From positions 1 through 64,000 of the IMG/VR virus record IMGVR_UViG_3300045922_001038: a DNA stretch of 64,000 bases; one strand, given 5' to 3'. Position numbers and translations under genes: made by a program. How positions within the stretch are numbered: the stretch's first letter is position 1; every line of letters starts with the position of its first letter. Positions 51,442 through 59,940 of this stretch are shown piece after piece. The notes beneath the pieces were generated by a model, which saw nothing but the letters and a program-made list of their open reading frames with translations, did not search any database and was not told where the DNA came from. This DNA comes from a virus.

Positions 51442-52218
51442 ATGACCCAAACCGAATTAAACCAAGTACTTGAAAACCACCGCCTTTGGCTTGAATCAAA
51501 TGGCCAATCCGGGATACGCGCCGATTTTAGGCGCGTAACGCTGCACAACGTTACCATGCACCAGCCCGTGCTCACCGGAGCGTGGGTAGAGGGGTTGAGC
51601 GTGTACAACAGCGTGCTGGACCGGGCAAGCTTCGAAGGCGTGGAGTTGGCCAACGTGAAATTGCACGACGTGGAGATGTACCAAACGTCGTTCAAGGGTG
51701 CAAAGCTCGAACGAATGGTAGTGGCGGATTCATACTTTGCGGACTCGGATTTCACCGACGCGCAAATTGATTGCCTCGTGATGTACAACTGCAACCTCGA
51801 AAACGCGTTGTTGTACAAAACCGTTTGCGCGAACAGCAAGCTGGAGGAGGTTAACCTGTCCCAGTCTTCGTTGATGCACATTGAATTCGACCACGTGGCA
51901 TTCCACTACGTCCAATTCGACGGTTCGAACTGGCTTAAGGCGCAAATGTCCAGCTCCAAGTTGTATGCGTGCTCGTTTGCGGAAAGCAGGTTCCACCATT
52001 CAAATTTTGTGGACACTTGGGCCACGAAGACCACGTTGAAAAACGCCTCCGTTTCAGGCGGCAAATGGTCGAAGTGCGTGCTGTGGAAATGCGGTTTCAA
52101 TGAGGCCAGCTTCCAGCAGACTGTGTTTGACCAGGTGGAAATGCGCGATTGCGATTTCACAAACGCAAGCGTGATGCACACCGTGTGGGAAACAAGTCAT
52201 CTGGAAAACAGCCTGTAA
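51442..52218 (+). CDS. Pentapeptide-repeat protein 5, 258 aa
   Basis: This is the longest single-block member. It opens with LNQVLENHRLWLESNGQSGI and RADF (the shared element) followed by more than 40 diverged five-residue units (LDRASFEGVELANVKLHDVE, CNLENALLYKTVCANSKLEE, DCDFTNASVMHTVWETSHLE). The core Leu/Phe positions alternate as in beta-helix proteins. Its 3' end overlaps the convergent membrane-protein gene by 22 bp. Confidence 0.72.
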   Translation: MTQTELNQVLENHRLWLESNGQSGIRADFRRVTLHNVTMHQPVLTGAWVEGLSVYNSVLDRASFEGVELANVKLHDVEMYQTSFKGAKLERMVVADSYFADSDFTDAQIDCLVMYNCNLENALLYKTVCANSKLEEVNLSQSSLMHIEFDHVAFHYVQFDGSNWLKAQMSSSKLYACSFAESRFHHSNFVDTWATKTTLKNASVSGGKWSKCVLWKCGFNEASFQQTVFDQVEMRDCDFTNASVMHTVWETSHLENSL

Positions 52219-52745
52219 CCGATTTGGGCTTGGTGATGGCGGGACGTGGGGAAATATGAGTAGCCAAAGGTTACCCTGCCCACGCTCCCGCCCATGCCAG
52301 CCCCGAAAGAACCGGGCGTCTGGAAAACCGCGCTGGCGTGGAACGTTAGTTTTGGGTCTTTTACTACCTGCACCGTTTCCCGTCTTATAATGGTTTGCGT
52401 AGGCAAGTTCAGACGGTAAGAAAGGTCGGACGATAACAAAATACCCCTAACTTGGACATTCCCTTGAATGGAAAGCGTGTCGTTGTGGCGGTGCAACGCG
52501 TACTCGCGTACGCTGTCCGCTATCTCGACTAGCCGCTCAATGGTATATTCGACCGTGTCGCGGTAAGCCCTGACCAAAGCGTACGGTTTCAAGATCGTGT
52601 CGCGGACTTCGACCCGGGATACCACGGTATCGGTGGTGTGCGTGGTCAAGTAACGAACCCCTTGCTTGGGGTTCACCACAAAAAATGCCCCCACTACAAC
52701 CCCAAAAACAAAGATGATCAAGCTTTTTACAAACGCGTTAGCCAT
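52197..52745 (-). CDS. Single-pass envelope protein, 182 aa (spanin-like position)
   Basis: The start at 52745 (MANAFVKSLIIFVFGVVVGA) gives an N-terminal transmembrane or signal-anchor helix and a polar, strand-rich exterior (VVSRVEVRDTILK, TQTIIRRETVQVVKD) with a C-terminal Gly/aromatic region (FGAGMGGSVGRVTFGYSYF, PTSRHHQAQIGYRLF) resembling an outer-membrane beta hairpin. It could link the two membranes like a spanin. It lies beside amidase and holin-like genes, and its 5' end overlaps the divergent glucosaminidase-like gene by 32 bp. Confidence 0.55.
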   Translation of the reverse strand: MANAFVKSLIIFVFGVVVGAFFVVNPKQGVRYLTTHTTDTVVSRVEVRDTILKPYALVRAYRDTVEYTIERLVEIADSVREYALHRHNDTLSIQGNVQVRGILLSSDLSYRLNLPTQTIIRRETVQVVKDPKLTFHASAVFQTPGSFGAGMGGSVGRVTFGYSYFPTSRHHQAQIGYRLFSR

Positions 52746-53196
52746 TTTCGTGTTGTTTTGCTGTTTGTCGAATTGGTGTGCCGAAGAGTCCAAGCCAACC
52801 GCCCACAAATTGGACGGGGTAAAAAGGCAACACGCCGCACGCTCCGTTATGGACTTGCCTTACGTTTTGTTCGACCATGGGCTTTCCACCCAATACGGCT
52901 GGTGCGCGGTGTTTGAGACTGGCTGGAGGCGGTTGCCAAGCTACCCGCACAACTGGTTTGGCTTGTCTGACGCCAACGGGGTCCCATTCCACTACCGCTC
53001 AATCGAACACTGCATCGAAAACCTGAAGGCGATTGGGGTTGACTCCGTTTCAACTGTGTCCGAATTGTTCAGGTGGATGCAGTCGAAAAATTGGAACCCA
53101 TACCCCGGGTATTACAAGTGGTGCTCCCAAGTGGTGCAGGACAACCCTTACGATTTTGCGGCGGTCGTACAAAACGCAGACAAATACGCACAATGA
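52714..53196 (+). CDS. Glucosaminidase-like peptidoglycan hydrolase, 160 aa
   Basis: A hydrophobic N-terminus (MIKLFTNALAIFVLFCCLSN, then WCAEE) suggests a signal or lipoprotein anchor. The domain has AVFETGWRRLPSYPHNWFGL, similar to the ETG...NNLFG core of FlgJ/Bax-type N-acetylglucosaminidases, with the Glu as probable general acid. A second start at 52849 would remove the signal and lie just before the domain. The gene is divergent from and overlaps the membrane-protein gene. It probably acts with the amidase on the cell wall at lysis or entry. Alternatively it is an accessory wall-remodelling enzyme. Confidence 0.6.
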   Translation: MIKLFTNALAIFVLFCCLSNWCAEESKPTAHKLDGVKRQHAARSVMDLPYVLFDHGLSTQYGWCAVFETGWRRLPSYPHNWFGLSDANGVPFHYRSIEHCIENLKAIGVDSVSTVSELFRWMQSKNWNPYPGYYKWCSQVVQDNPYDFAAVVQNADKYAQ

Positions 53197-53209
53197 GCCT
53201 GACTTGGGC

Positions 53210-53467
53210 TTATTGTTTCAACTTTGACTTGACGTATTTGACTACCAACGAGTAAAACCCAGTGGAAACCAAAACATTGGTCAACAGCGGTTCCAGCCCA
53301 ACGCCAAATGCGGTATACCACAACACGCCTAGGATTGCGCCTGTACATATGGCCACGACGCGGGACTGCACGTGATTTTCGCGCACCACGGTAAGGGCCA
53401 GCACAAGCTCGGTGCAGCTGATGTGGGCAAAAATGAAGCTTAGGTTGAGGAAATCGAGCATGTTCAT
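53210..53467 (-). CDS. Holin-like membrane protein, 85 aa
   Basis: The start at 53467 (MNMLDFLNLSFIFAHISCTE) is set by a 4-bp overlap with the amidase stop. Three hydrophobic stretches (LNLSFIFAHI, VVAICTGAILGVLWYTAFGV, NVLVSTGFYSLVV) and a short basic tail (KYVKSKLKQ) match class I-like holins. Its adjacency to the amidase supports a holin role. It is 13 bp from the convergent glucosaminidase-like gene. Confidence 0.65.
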   Translation of the reverse strand: MNMLDFLNLSFIFAHISCTELVLALTVVRENHVQSRVVAICTGAILGVLWYTAFGVGLEPLLTNVLVSTGFYSLVVKYVKSKLKQ

Positions 53468-54054
53468 TTGAGTAGCGATTCCGCGATTAAGTAAGCGACT
53501 TGGTCTTTTTTGGCGCGGTAGGCCTTGAGGTTGTGCGCGTTCAGGAAACACACCTCCAGCAGGATCATGCTGGGCAACGTGCGGTCTAGTATACCCAAGG
53601 ACCGGTGCTGGGACTCGTTGGGGTACTTGTAGTCTCGCGTGGGGACAGAACGCCGGATCGGGATGCCCAGTATGCTGGCGATTTGCACCGCCATCCAAGT
53701 AGCGCGCGTCTTGTTCGTTTCGTTGGTGTACGGGTTCACGAACACCTCGACCCCGGATGCGGTAGGATGGTTGAAGTTGAAGTGGATGTCGACTCCAACG
53801 GCGTCCTTGGCCTTAGGGAGCGCGTTCACTTGCGCTATGGTTTGCGCGAGCTTGTCGCTGTCCCGGTCCGTTACGATGGTCAATTCGAGCGTGTTGAAGC
53901 GTTGCATGGATTGCTTCATCTGTTGCAAGTGCAGGACGACTGTATCGCGGAGGTCCTTGGTGAGGTCTGCCTCTTTGGTGCCGTCGTAGGCGATTGCCCC
54001 CGGGTCGCCGGCTTGGTCGTGCCCGGCCAAAACGATCACTGTCTTACTTTGCAT
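53464..54054 (-). CDS. N-acetylmuramoyl-L-alanine amidase (Amidase_3 type endolysin)
   Basis: The start at 54054 (MQSKTVIVLAGHDQAGDPGA) gives a 196-residue Amidase_3-like domain. The first zinc ligand is in LAGHD near residue 11, the Glu in GTKEADLTKDL, the second His in VDIHFNFN near residue 95, and the catalytic Glu in ILLEVCFLN near 163. It cleaves the lactyl-amide link between MurNAc and the stem peptide at lysis. No signal peptide is visible, so export depends on the adjacent holin-like protein. An upstream Met at 54084 would overlap the previous gene more. Confidence 0.82.
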   Translation of the reverse strand: MQSKTVIVLAGHDQAGDPGAIAYDGTKEADLTKDLRDTVVLHLQQMKQSMQRFNTLELTIVTDRDSDKLAQTIAQVNALPKAKDAVGVDIHFNFNHPTASGVEVFVNPYTNETNKTRATWMAVQIASILGIPIRRSVPTRDYKYPNESQHRSLGILDRTLPSMILLEVCFLNAHNLKAYRAKKDQVAYLIAESLLK

Positions 54055-54340
54055 TGCTGACTTCGATTTTAGTGCGGAGTTCAATTAACAAGTCCCGTAT
54101 CTGCCTCATGTCGGAGTCCAGTTCGGCGCCGCGGTTTTTTGAGTCGGCTATGTGTTGCATCATTAACGTCTCCAGTTTCGACAGCCCTTCCTCTTGGGCG
54201 GCGTATCGGTCGTGGTTACGTTTTTCGCTGTGCTCTTGCCGGGCCTCTAACCGTACAAAGCGAGCGATTGCATAGGCAATCGCGCCTAAAAGTGCTACAG
54301 TTTGGCTTAACAGCCAGAGTACTACGCCTTCAGTGATCAT
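54044..54340 (-). CDS. Small membrane/coiled-coil protein, 98 aa
   Basis: The start at 54340 overlaps the 310-aa gene's stop (ATGA). One N-terminal transmembrane helix (VVLWLLSQTVALLGAIAYAI) is followed by a long charged coiled coil (EARQEHSEKRNHDRYAAQEE, LLIELRTKIEV). It sits with lysis genes and overlaps the amidase start by 11 bp. It could be an inner-membrane spanin or lysis regulator. Confidence 0.6.
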   Translation of the reverse strand: MITEGVVLWLLSQTVALLGAIAYAIARFVRLEARQEHSEKRNHDRYAAQEEGLSKLETLMMQHIADSKNRGAELDSDMRQIRDLLIELRTKIEVSNAK

Positions 54341-55269
54341 ACGTTTTGGATCAAGCGCACTAGACAAGGTTGGCCGTAGTTCAAATAGCCGACGGCGTGG
54401 ACGGCGTCAACCACGCTTCCATCCGACGAGGTAAAACACAGTTCCCTCCCGTCCATGTACAGCACGCCATGCCGGTAGTTGCCAGAAATCGGGTAAGGGT
54501 ACATAAACTGCGCCTGCACCGCCCAAGGGTGGTCAAGCCAGATAGTGCCAGTAGTGTTGTCAAACCCGTGCAAGACCCCCAGTATGGGAGGCTGCTTAAT
54601 GGCTTCCGTAATTCCGTAAACGTCCACTGCAAACTGGGCTTCCACGATGGTACCGTCGGGTACCGGAAGCGCATGCTTCACGTACCCGGCCAAGCCCGGT
54701 CCGCCTTGTGGCACCGAGTGGATGATCGTGAGCAGCAGCCCGTCTTTGATCAAGGTTAAGTAATCCCCGGCAACTGCGTCCAAATGGGCCATTACCTCCA
54801 AAACCACGTCCTCGGTGTTTCCAGTGGGTGGATAATCCACGGCAGTGAGCGACACGGTCCCTACTTCCGGGACAAACACCTCGACGCTGGATGGGGTGGC
54901 CTGCAACGGGTCTTGCACTTCCGAGATCCACCAGCTGTCCCCTCCATAGTCTAAGTCAAGTACACCAAAATCAAACGAGATTTGGTGTTGCACCGGGTTG
55001 GCCAGTATGTCATAGTACGCAGGCTTAATCTCCCCGGCGGCTTCATCCCAAACCACGGGCTTCCCGACGTGGTAGTCTTCCCACGCGTAGTAGTTGGATG
55101 CAAAGCTAACCTTTGACGTGTCCGATACCAAGACCGAAGGTTTGAAGTCGGCTTCGTTCGCGGTTACAAAAGCTTCGTAATCGCTTTCGTCATTAAACGA
55201 GGCGATCAAAATGCCTGAATCATCGTACACTTCGTACGACCCAGCGTCGTTGATTACTGTGTGGTACAT
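54337..55269 (-). CDS. Tail/adhesion protein, 310 aa, beta-rich
   Basis: The start at 55269 (MYHTVINDAGSYEVYDDSGI) overlaps the preceding stop by one base. It is an almost fully beta-rich protein (VSLTAVDYPPTGNTEDVVLE, YLTLIKDGLLLTIIHSVPQG, TGTIWLDHPWAVQAQFM). It may be a fibre or baseplate-associated receptor-binding component. It has no recognised family, and its location beside the 235-aa fibre-like gene supports the role. Confidence 0.55.
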   Translation of the reverse strand: MYHTVINDAGSYEVYDDSGILIASFNDESDYEAFVTANEADFKPSVLVSDTSKVSFASNYYAWEDYHVGKPVVWDEAAGEIKPAYYDILANPVQHQISFDFGVLDLDYGGDSWWISEVQDPLQATPSSVEVFVPEVGTVSLTAVDYPPTGNTEDVVLEVMAHLDAVAGDYLTLIKDGLLLTIIHSVPQGGPGLAGYVKHALPVPDGTIVEAQFAVDVYGITEAIKQPPILGVLHGFDNTTGTIWLDHPWAVQAQFMYPYPISGNYRHGVLYMDGRELCFTSSDGSVVDAVHAVGYLNYGQPCLVRLIQNV

Positions 55270-55976
55270 TAGGCAAAAGTCAAAAAAGCGGATACTAAGT
55301 TTGTGTACGGCCCATACGCGAGTGTGCTTGGCAAGCTGGCAAACGGCGAAGTTACCGGGGAAGAAATTTGGTTGGCGTAAACTGTGCAAAACCCAGTTGG
55401 CTCCAGCACTGTGTGGTGGTGGCCGCTGTCAAATCTCTTAATCGCAAGCCCAACTGACAGTGCATTGCAGTTAAGGGCCAGATAGTACAGCTTCCCTTGT
55501 TCAAACGGCACGTTTGCGGTGGTAACTACAAGCCCAGGCGTATTTGCGGCAACCACGTTCCCTACATGCAGCGCGTTCATTGGGCGAAGATTTACTGGGT
55601 CGGCGTCAAACCACCCAATGCGGATTTGAACGGGAACTACGTTGGTGCGCAAGACGCCAATGTTGACTATAGTCGTGTGGTTTGGGTTGCCGGTAGACAC
55701 GTAGTACGGAAAATACATAACTCGGTTTGGTTGGGGGTACGCCGCGTTTCCATAGCCCCCTGTAGAGTGGCAAACCAAAGGTATCCCGGTAAGCAGCACG
55801 GGTTTGAACGTAGCGGAAGCACGCTGTTGGTTTGCCAAAGTTTCTGTTTCGGTGGACCCGCCCAATGGCACGACGGCTTGGTTTGGCAACTGCAAATACG
55901 GCTTGCCATTGCGCTGGAAGTAAAAACCACCGTTGATAGGGGTTTTGGCTTGTGGAAGTGTGGTTGGCTGGCTCAT
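55269..55976 (-). CDS. Fibre/adhesion-like protein, 235 aa
   Basis: The N-terminus carries YFQRNGKPYLQLPNQAVVPL, similar to short repeats that anchor or trimerise phage fibres. The rest is beta-rich (PYYVSTGNPNHTTIVNIGVL, NAPGLVVTTANVPFEQGKL-like stretches). It resembles host-recognition appendages of Bacteroidetes phages, but no named family is recognised. It is divergent from the DNA polymerase gene, with a 58-bp gap that must hold both promoters. Confidence 0.55.
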   Translation of the reverse strand: MSQPTTLPQAKTPINGGFYFQRNGKPYLQLPNQAVVPLGGSTETETLANQQRASATFKPVLLTGIPLVCHSTGGYGNAAYPQPNRVMYFPYYVSTGNPNHTTIVNIGVLRTNVVPVQIRIGWFDADPVNLRPMNALHVGNVVAANTPGLVVTTANVPFEQGKLYYLALNCNALSVGLAIKRFDSGHHHTVLEPTGFCTVYANQISSPVTSPFASLPSTLAYGPYTNLVSAFLTFA

Positions 55977-56034
55977 GGCTTAGATTGATTGCTCCTTTTC
56001 CTTTCTTTGCCTTGGCTTACTTAATGACTGACCC

Positions 56035-57948
56035 ATGCAACAAGTCTTCTTTGTTACGAACGAACTCAGCTACAAAGGTATCATACTTGACTCCGAGCTT
56101 GAATTAACTGGGATTGAAAAACTTGACGAAGTATTATACCGCTGTAGCAACGAACGGATACCCTGCACGCTTGACATTGAGACCAACGCATCGCTTGACC
56201 CATACCGGGGAAAGATCGTGTTGGTGCAGCTCAAGCCGCACGGCCAAGACACTTACGTATTGGTGGACTTAAACACGGTTGACAAAGACCTAGTGGCAAA
56301 CGTGTTCAAAAAATACCCCAACGTAACCTATTTTGGGACTTACTTGACGTTTGAATACAAATGGTTTTCAAAGCAGTTGGGTGTAAAACTGGAGCACTTG
56401 GTCGACATCATGCTAATCGAACAGCTGTTGTACAACAACTCCAAAGTATCGTTCCGGCCTGAATTCTTTACGCTCAAGTCCATGGCCATGCGTAGGCTGA
56501 AAGTTGAAATGGACAAGACGGAACAGACCCAGTTCAGCGACGTCGGTTTGCACACTGCAAGCCAATTGCAGTACGCCATCGACGACGTAAAATACGTGGA
56601 GCACATTTACCAGAAGCAACTCCCTGACATAAAACGGTTCCGGCAAGAAAACATAGTATGGCTGGAAAACAACGCGCTCAAGGCTTACGGAGACATGGAA
56701 CTAACAGGGCTGCCGTTGGACCAGTCCATGTGGCTAAAACTGTACGAGGCCAACGTAGTGAAGCGCGACCAAGCCTTGGAAAAGCTCAACGAGTACTTCA
56801 AACGTAAACTGGAAGCGCACCCAGAGCTAACCAAATGGATTGAAAATGACGAAGTTACCATAAATTGGATGTCTACCAAACAGGTAATTGAGTTGTTTGG
56901 TATCGTAGAGCCGTCGATACCGATCAACGAATTCTACGACGTGAAAAAGAACGAACTGCGAAACAGCGTGAGCTCCGCCCACCTAACCCAGTTTAGCGGC
57001 AACTCGGAACTCATACCGCTGCTGCTTACGTACAGGGAATTGTGCAAGGCGTGCAATACGTACGGCGTGGACTTTCTGAAGTACGTGCACCCCGTTACGC
57101 AACGCATCCACTGCACGTTCAACCAGCTGCGCGCAAAGACAGGAAGGGTAAGTTCAAGCAAGCCCAACCAACAAAACATCCCAAGCGACGCGGAATACCG
57201 CAACTGCTTCCGGGCCAAGGAAGGGTGGAAAATCATATCCGTCGACTATTCGCAGGCGGAGCAGCGCATCGCGGCGGACAAAAGCGGAGACCGCCACATG
57301 CTCCAAGGGTTTGCGAATGGCGAAGACCCGTACTGCACGGCGGCCACGTTGATGTTCAACACGACTGTAACAAAAGAAATACGGAAAGACCTCAGGAAGA
57401 TCGCGAAAGCCATCGTTTTGGGGTACAATTTTGGGATTGGGGCTGCCAATTTGGCCAAGCAAGTGGGCTGCACCACAAACGAGGCGCAAGAATACTTGAC
57501 CAAGTTCCGAAAGGCGATGCCCCAATTGGTCGCCTACCTAAAGCACCGTAACGAGTTTGCAAAGCTCAACCGGTGCACGTTTACCGACGACAAGTTCAAC
57601 CGCCTGTGCTGGCTTTCCCCAAACGAGGAAGTTAGCAATGGCGAGCTTGGGAAGATTGGCCGCAATGGGCAAAACCATAGCTGCCAAGGCTCAAACGCAA
57701 ACTTGACAAAGCTCGCCACCGTCAAGGTAAGGGAGTTTTTGTTGGAGTTTAATGCGCAGTTCGAACAGCCTGAAGCTTACTTGATCAACCAGATCCACGA
57801 CGAGCTGCTGCTGGAGGTGAAAGACGAGCACGTTACGCACATCGCGGAAAAAACCCGGTCCCTGATGGTTGAAGCGGGAAAGGACATCTGCGACAAAGTG
57901 GTGATGGACGCGTCATACGTAATTGGACAACACTGGATTAAAGACTGA
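56035..57948 (+). CDS. polA-like: Family A DNA polymerase with 3'-5' exonuclease
   Basis: The 637-residue protein has an N-terminal proofreading exonuclease (CTLDIETNA, motif I, near residue 46; YAIDDVKYVEHIY, motif III, near 184) and a polymerase domain with motif A SVDYSQAEQRIA (about 402), motif B RKIAKAIVLGYNFGIG (about 454) and motif C QIHDELLLE (about 586). The metal-binding Asp residues of motifs A and C are intact. Similar polymerases head the replication modules of many crAss-like phages, others of which use family B instead. It starts the rightward replication operon, and the downstream helicase starts 1 bp after its stop. Confidence 0.93.
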   Translation: MQQVFFVTNELSYKGIILDSELELTGIEKLDEVLYRCSNERIPCTLDIETNASLDPYRGKIVLVQLKPHGQDTYVLVDLNTVDKDLVANVFKKYPNVTYFGTYLTFEYKWFSKQLGVKLEHLVDIMLIEQLLYNNSKVSFRPEFFTLKSMAMRRLKVEMDKTEQTQFSDVGLHTASQLQYAIDDVKYVEHIYQKQLPDIKRFRQENIVWLENNALKAYGDMELTGLPLDQSMWLKLYEANVVKRDQALEKLNEYFKRKLEAHPELTKWIENDEVTINWMSTKQVIELFGIVEPSIPINEFYDVKKNELRNSVSSAHLTQFSGNSELIPLLLTYRELCKACNTYGVDFLKYVHPVTQRIHCTFNQLRAKTGRVSSSKPNQQNIPSDAEYRNCFRAKEGWKIISVDYSQAEQRIAADKSGDRHMLQGFANGEDPYCTAATLMFNTTVTKEIRKDLRKIAKAIVLGYNFGIGAANLAKQVGCTTNEAQEYLTKFRKAMPQLVAYLKHRNEFAKLNRCTFTDDKFNRLCWLSPNEEVSNGELGKIGRNGQNHSCQGSNANLTKLATVKVREFLLEFNAQFEQPEAYLINQIHDELLLEVKDEHVTHIAEKTRSLMVEAGKDICDKVVMDASYVIGQHWIKD

Positions 57949-57949
57949 A

Positions 57950-59194
57950 ATGAACCAAAACAAGACGAAAGTACAAAGGCAGTTGCTTAAGTCGTGGGCA
58001 GACCACGGCTTCAAAGGCTACATAGAAGCGGTTACCGGCATTGGGAAAACCCGGATCGGGGTGATAGCCGCCGGGGAATTCATCCGCAGGGACCCAAACG
58101 AAACTTCGTTGGTGGTAACTCCTACCATTCCGTTGCGAGACGACGAATGGCACAAGGAGTTTGTCAAATGGGGTTACGAAGACGTGGTGGACAAAGTCGA
58201 GTTCCAATGCATCCAAGGGGTGTACAAACAAACCGGGCGGCATTGGGACACTTTGGTGGTGGACGAGGCGGACACTTGCTTGGGAGACAAGTATTCGGAG
58301 TTTTTCAAAAACAACACGTTTAACCGGATACTGTGTTTGTCGGCATGCTACGACAAAAAGGATGTGGCCAACCTGCAGTCGTTGGGCATACCTTTAGTCG
58401 GAAAAATAGACTATGAAGAGGCTTTGAAGTACAATCTCATCACGCCTTTCAAAATCTACAACGTCCGGCTGCAACTAAACCCAGAGCAAAATCTGGCGTA
58501 CTACGAACTCGACAAGAAAATCAACTTGTTGGTTTCTGACCTATGCATCTTGCTCAATGCGAAGGCGTCGACCGTTTTCACCGAGATTGACAAATTCAAG
58601 ACGGCTTACGAAAGGAACTGCATTGCGCGTACCGAGCAAGCGGTGTCTGTGTACAACAAGGTGGCCGCATTGTTCACGTTGTACAACAACCGGAAATCGT
58701 TTTTGAGCCACGGCAACCACCGAATATCGGACACCTTGCTGATATGCCTTCGGATACCGGAAAAAGTATTGGTGTTTTGCGGATCTATCGCAATGGCTTC
58801 CAAGCTTGCTTCCAGGCTTTCGAAAGTTCGGAAGACGTTTTTGTACCATTCAAAAATGCCTGAAGAAGTCAGGAGGCGGTCGTTGGAACAGTTCAAAGAA
58901 TCCAGCGACGGCATCTTGGTAAGCATAAACGCCCTCAATAGGGGGATAAACGTACCCGACTGCAACTTTGGGGTCATCTGTTCAGCGTCTAGTTCGGAAC
59001 ACGACTTCATACAAAGGCTCGGCCGCGAGGTGAGGCTGTCGACAGACCCCAACAAAGTGGCCATTCTTATCCAGCCTTTCTATGCTGGGACGCAAGAGGA
59101 GAAGTGGCTGCGCAAACGCATAGGCTCTTTGGAAACCACGGACATAACCAAAGACGACTTATTCAAGTTGTTAGCTGCTTACAAAACAAATTAA
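57950..59194 (+). CDS. SF2 DNA helicase (UvsW/DEAD-like)
   Basis: The start at 57950 is just after the polymerase stop (TGAAATG). The motifs are in order: Walker A EAVTGIGKTRIG (about residues 27-38), Walker B VVDEAD (about 103), motif III LSACY, motif V INALNRGINVP (about 326) and motif VI QRLGREVR (about 355). The family includes T4 UvsW-type helicases that rework forks and recombination intermediates. The place between polymerase and dUTPase supports a role in replication or repair. Confidence 0.85.
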   Translation: MNQNKTKVQRQLLKSWADHGFKGYIEAVTGIGKTRIGVIAAGEFIRRDPNETSLVVTPTIPLRDDEWHKEFVKWGYEDVVDKVEFQCIQGVYKQTGRHWDTLVVDEADTCLGDKYSEFFKNNTFNRILCLSACYDKKDVANLQSLGIPLVGKIDYEEALKYNLITPFKIYNVRLQLNPEQNLAYYELDKKINLLVSDLCILLNAKASTVFTEIDKFKTAYERNCIARTEQAVSVYNKVAALFTLYNNRKSFLSHGNHRISDTLLICLRIPEKVLVFCGSIAMASKLASRLSKVRKTFLYHSKMPEEVRRRSLEQFKESSDGILVSINALNRGINVPDCNFGVICSASSSEHDFIQRLGREVRLSTDPNKVAILIQPFYAGTQEEKWLRKRIGSLETTDITKDDLFKLLAAYKTN

Positions 59195-59198
59195 CGTA

Positions 59199-59230
59199 AG
59201 GTAAGGTACTTGTAATCAAGTACCTTACCT
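59199..59230 (+). terminator. Perfect 14-bp hairpin after the helicase gene
   Basis: AGGTAAGGTACTTG (59199-59212) pairs with CAAGTACCTTACCT (59217-59230), loop TAAT. No T run follows (GTCAACTTCC), so it may be a processing or stability element rather than a terminator. Confidence 0.7.
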
Positions 59231-59247
59231 GTCAACTTCCTTTCAAC

Positions 59248-59412
59248 ATGAAACACGACATCATCATCCCGTCTTTGAACGAAAAACAACCAAACAAAGA
59301 ACAAATAGACCGAGCGAAATACACGTATCTTCGCGAAAATGACGTGTTTATTTACGCAAAGGACAAACACGGCTTTGTCTACCCTTTCAAAAAAACACAC
59401 TACACATGGTAA
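59248..59412 (+). CDS. Small hypothetical protein, 54 aa
   Basis: This is a short charged protein (MKHDIIIPSLNEKQPNKEQI, YAKDKHGFVYPFKKTHYTW) that ends overlapping the dUTPase start by 7 bp, so it is translationally coupled to it. Too small for a family call. Confidence 0.55.
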   Translation: MKHDIIIPSLNEKQPNKEQIDRAKYTYLRENDVFIYAKDKHGFVYPFKKTHYTW

Positions 59413-59861
59413 TCAATCTAGTCCTGAAAGACAACGCTAAAATCCCAACGGCAAGCTCGGCAAACGCGGCGGGGTTTGACTTGGTGGCCACTAGTCGGAG
59501 GTTTGAGTTTGCAAACCCGCTAAGCAACAACCGGGTTTTGCGCTACGTGGAATACGGCACAAATGTGTTTGCACAAATACCCAAAACCCACTTTGGGATG
59601 TTGTGCGCAAGGTCGTCCATAAGCAATTACGACCTAATGCTGTGCAACGGGGTTGGGATCATCGACTCCGACTATAGGGGCGAAATCAAGCTCCGGTTTC
59701 GCGTGCTCCAGCATTTGGGGGAAACCCCGTCCGTGTACGAAGTCGGGGACAGGGTTGGCCAACTGTTGATTTTGCCTATGTCCTTTGTGCAATTCAACGT
59801 CGTAAGTTCGTTGGACCAAACCGAACGCAACGAAAAGGGCTTTGGAAGCACTGGCACCTAG
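59406..59861 (+). CDS. dut: dUTPase
   Basis: The 151-residue trimeric dUTPase has all five motifs: 1 SANAAGFDLVA (about 18-28), 2 ARSSIS (about 68), 3 GVGIIDSDYRGEI (about 81-93), 4 VGDRVGQL (about 117) and 5 RNEKGFGSTGT (the C-terminal arm). It hydrolyses dUTP to dUMP and PPi, keeping uracil out of the new phage DNA and supplying dUMP for thymidylate synthesis. It belongs to the replication operon. Confidence 0.93.
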   Translation: MVINLVLKDNAKIPTASSANAAGFDLVATSRRFEFANPLSNNRVLRYVEYGTNVFAQIPKTHFGMLCARSSISNYDLMLCNGVGIIDSDYRGEIKLRFRVLQHLGETPSVYEVGDRVGQLLILPMSFVQFNVVSSLDQTERNEKGFGSTGT

Positions 59862-59940
59862 GCTCTGATTGAACTTCCTGCGCCTTCCTTCCTCTGGGTT
59901 GGCGCAGTTTTGCCCTATTTACATCTTAACCATCCCAGCA

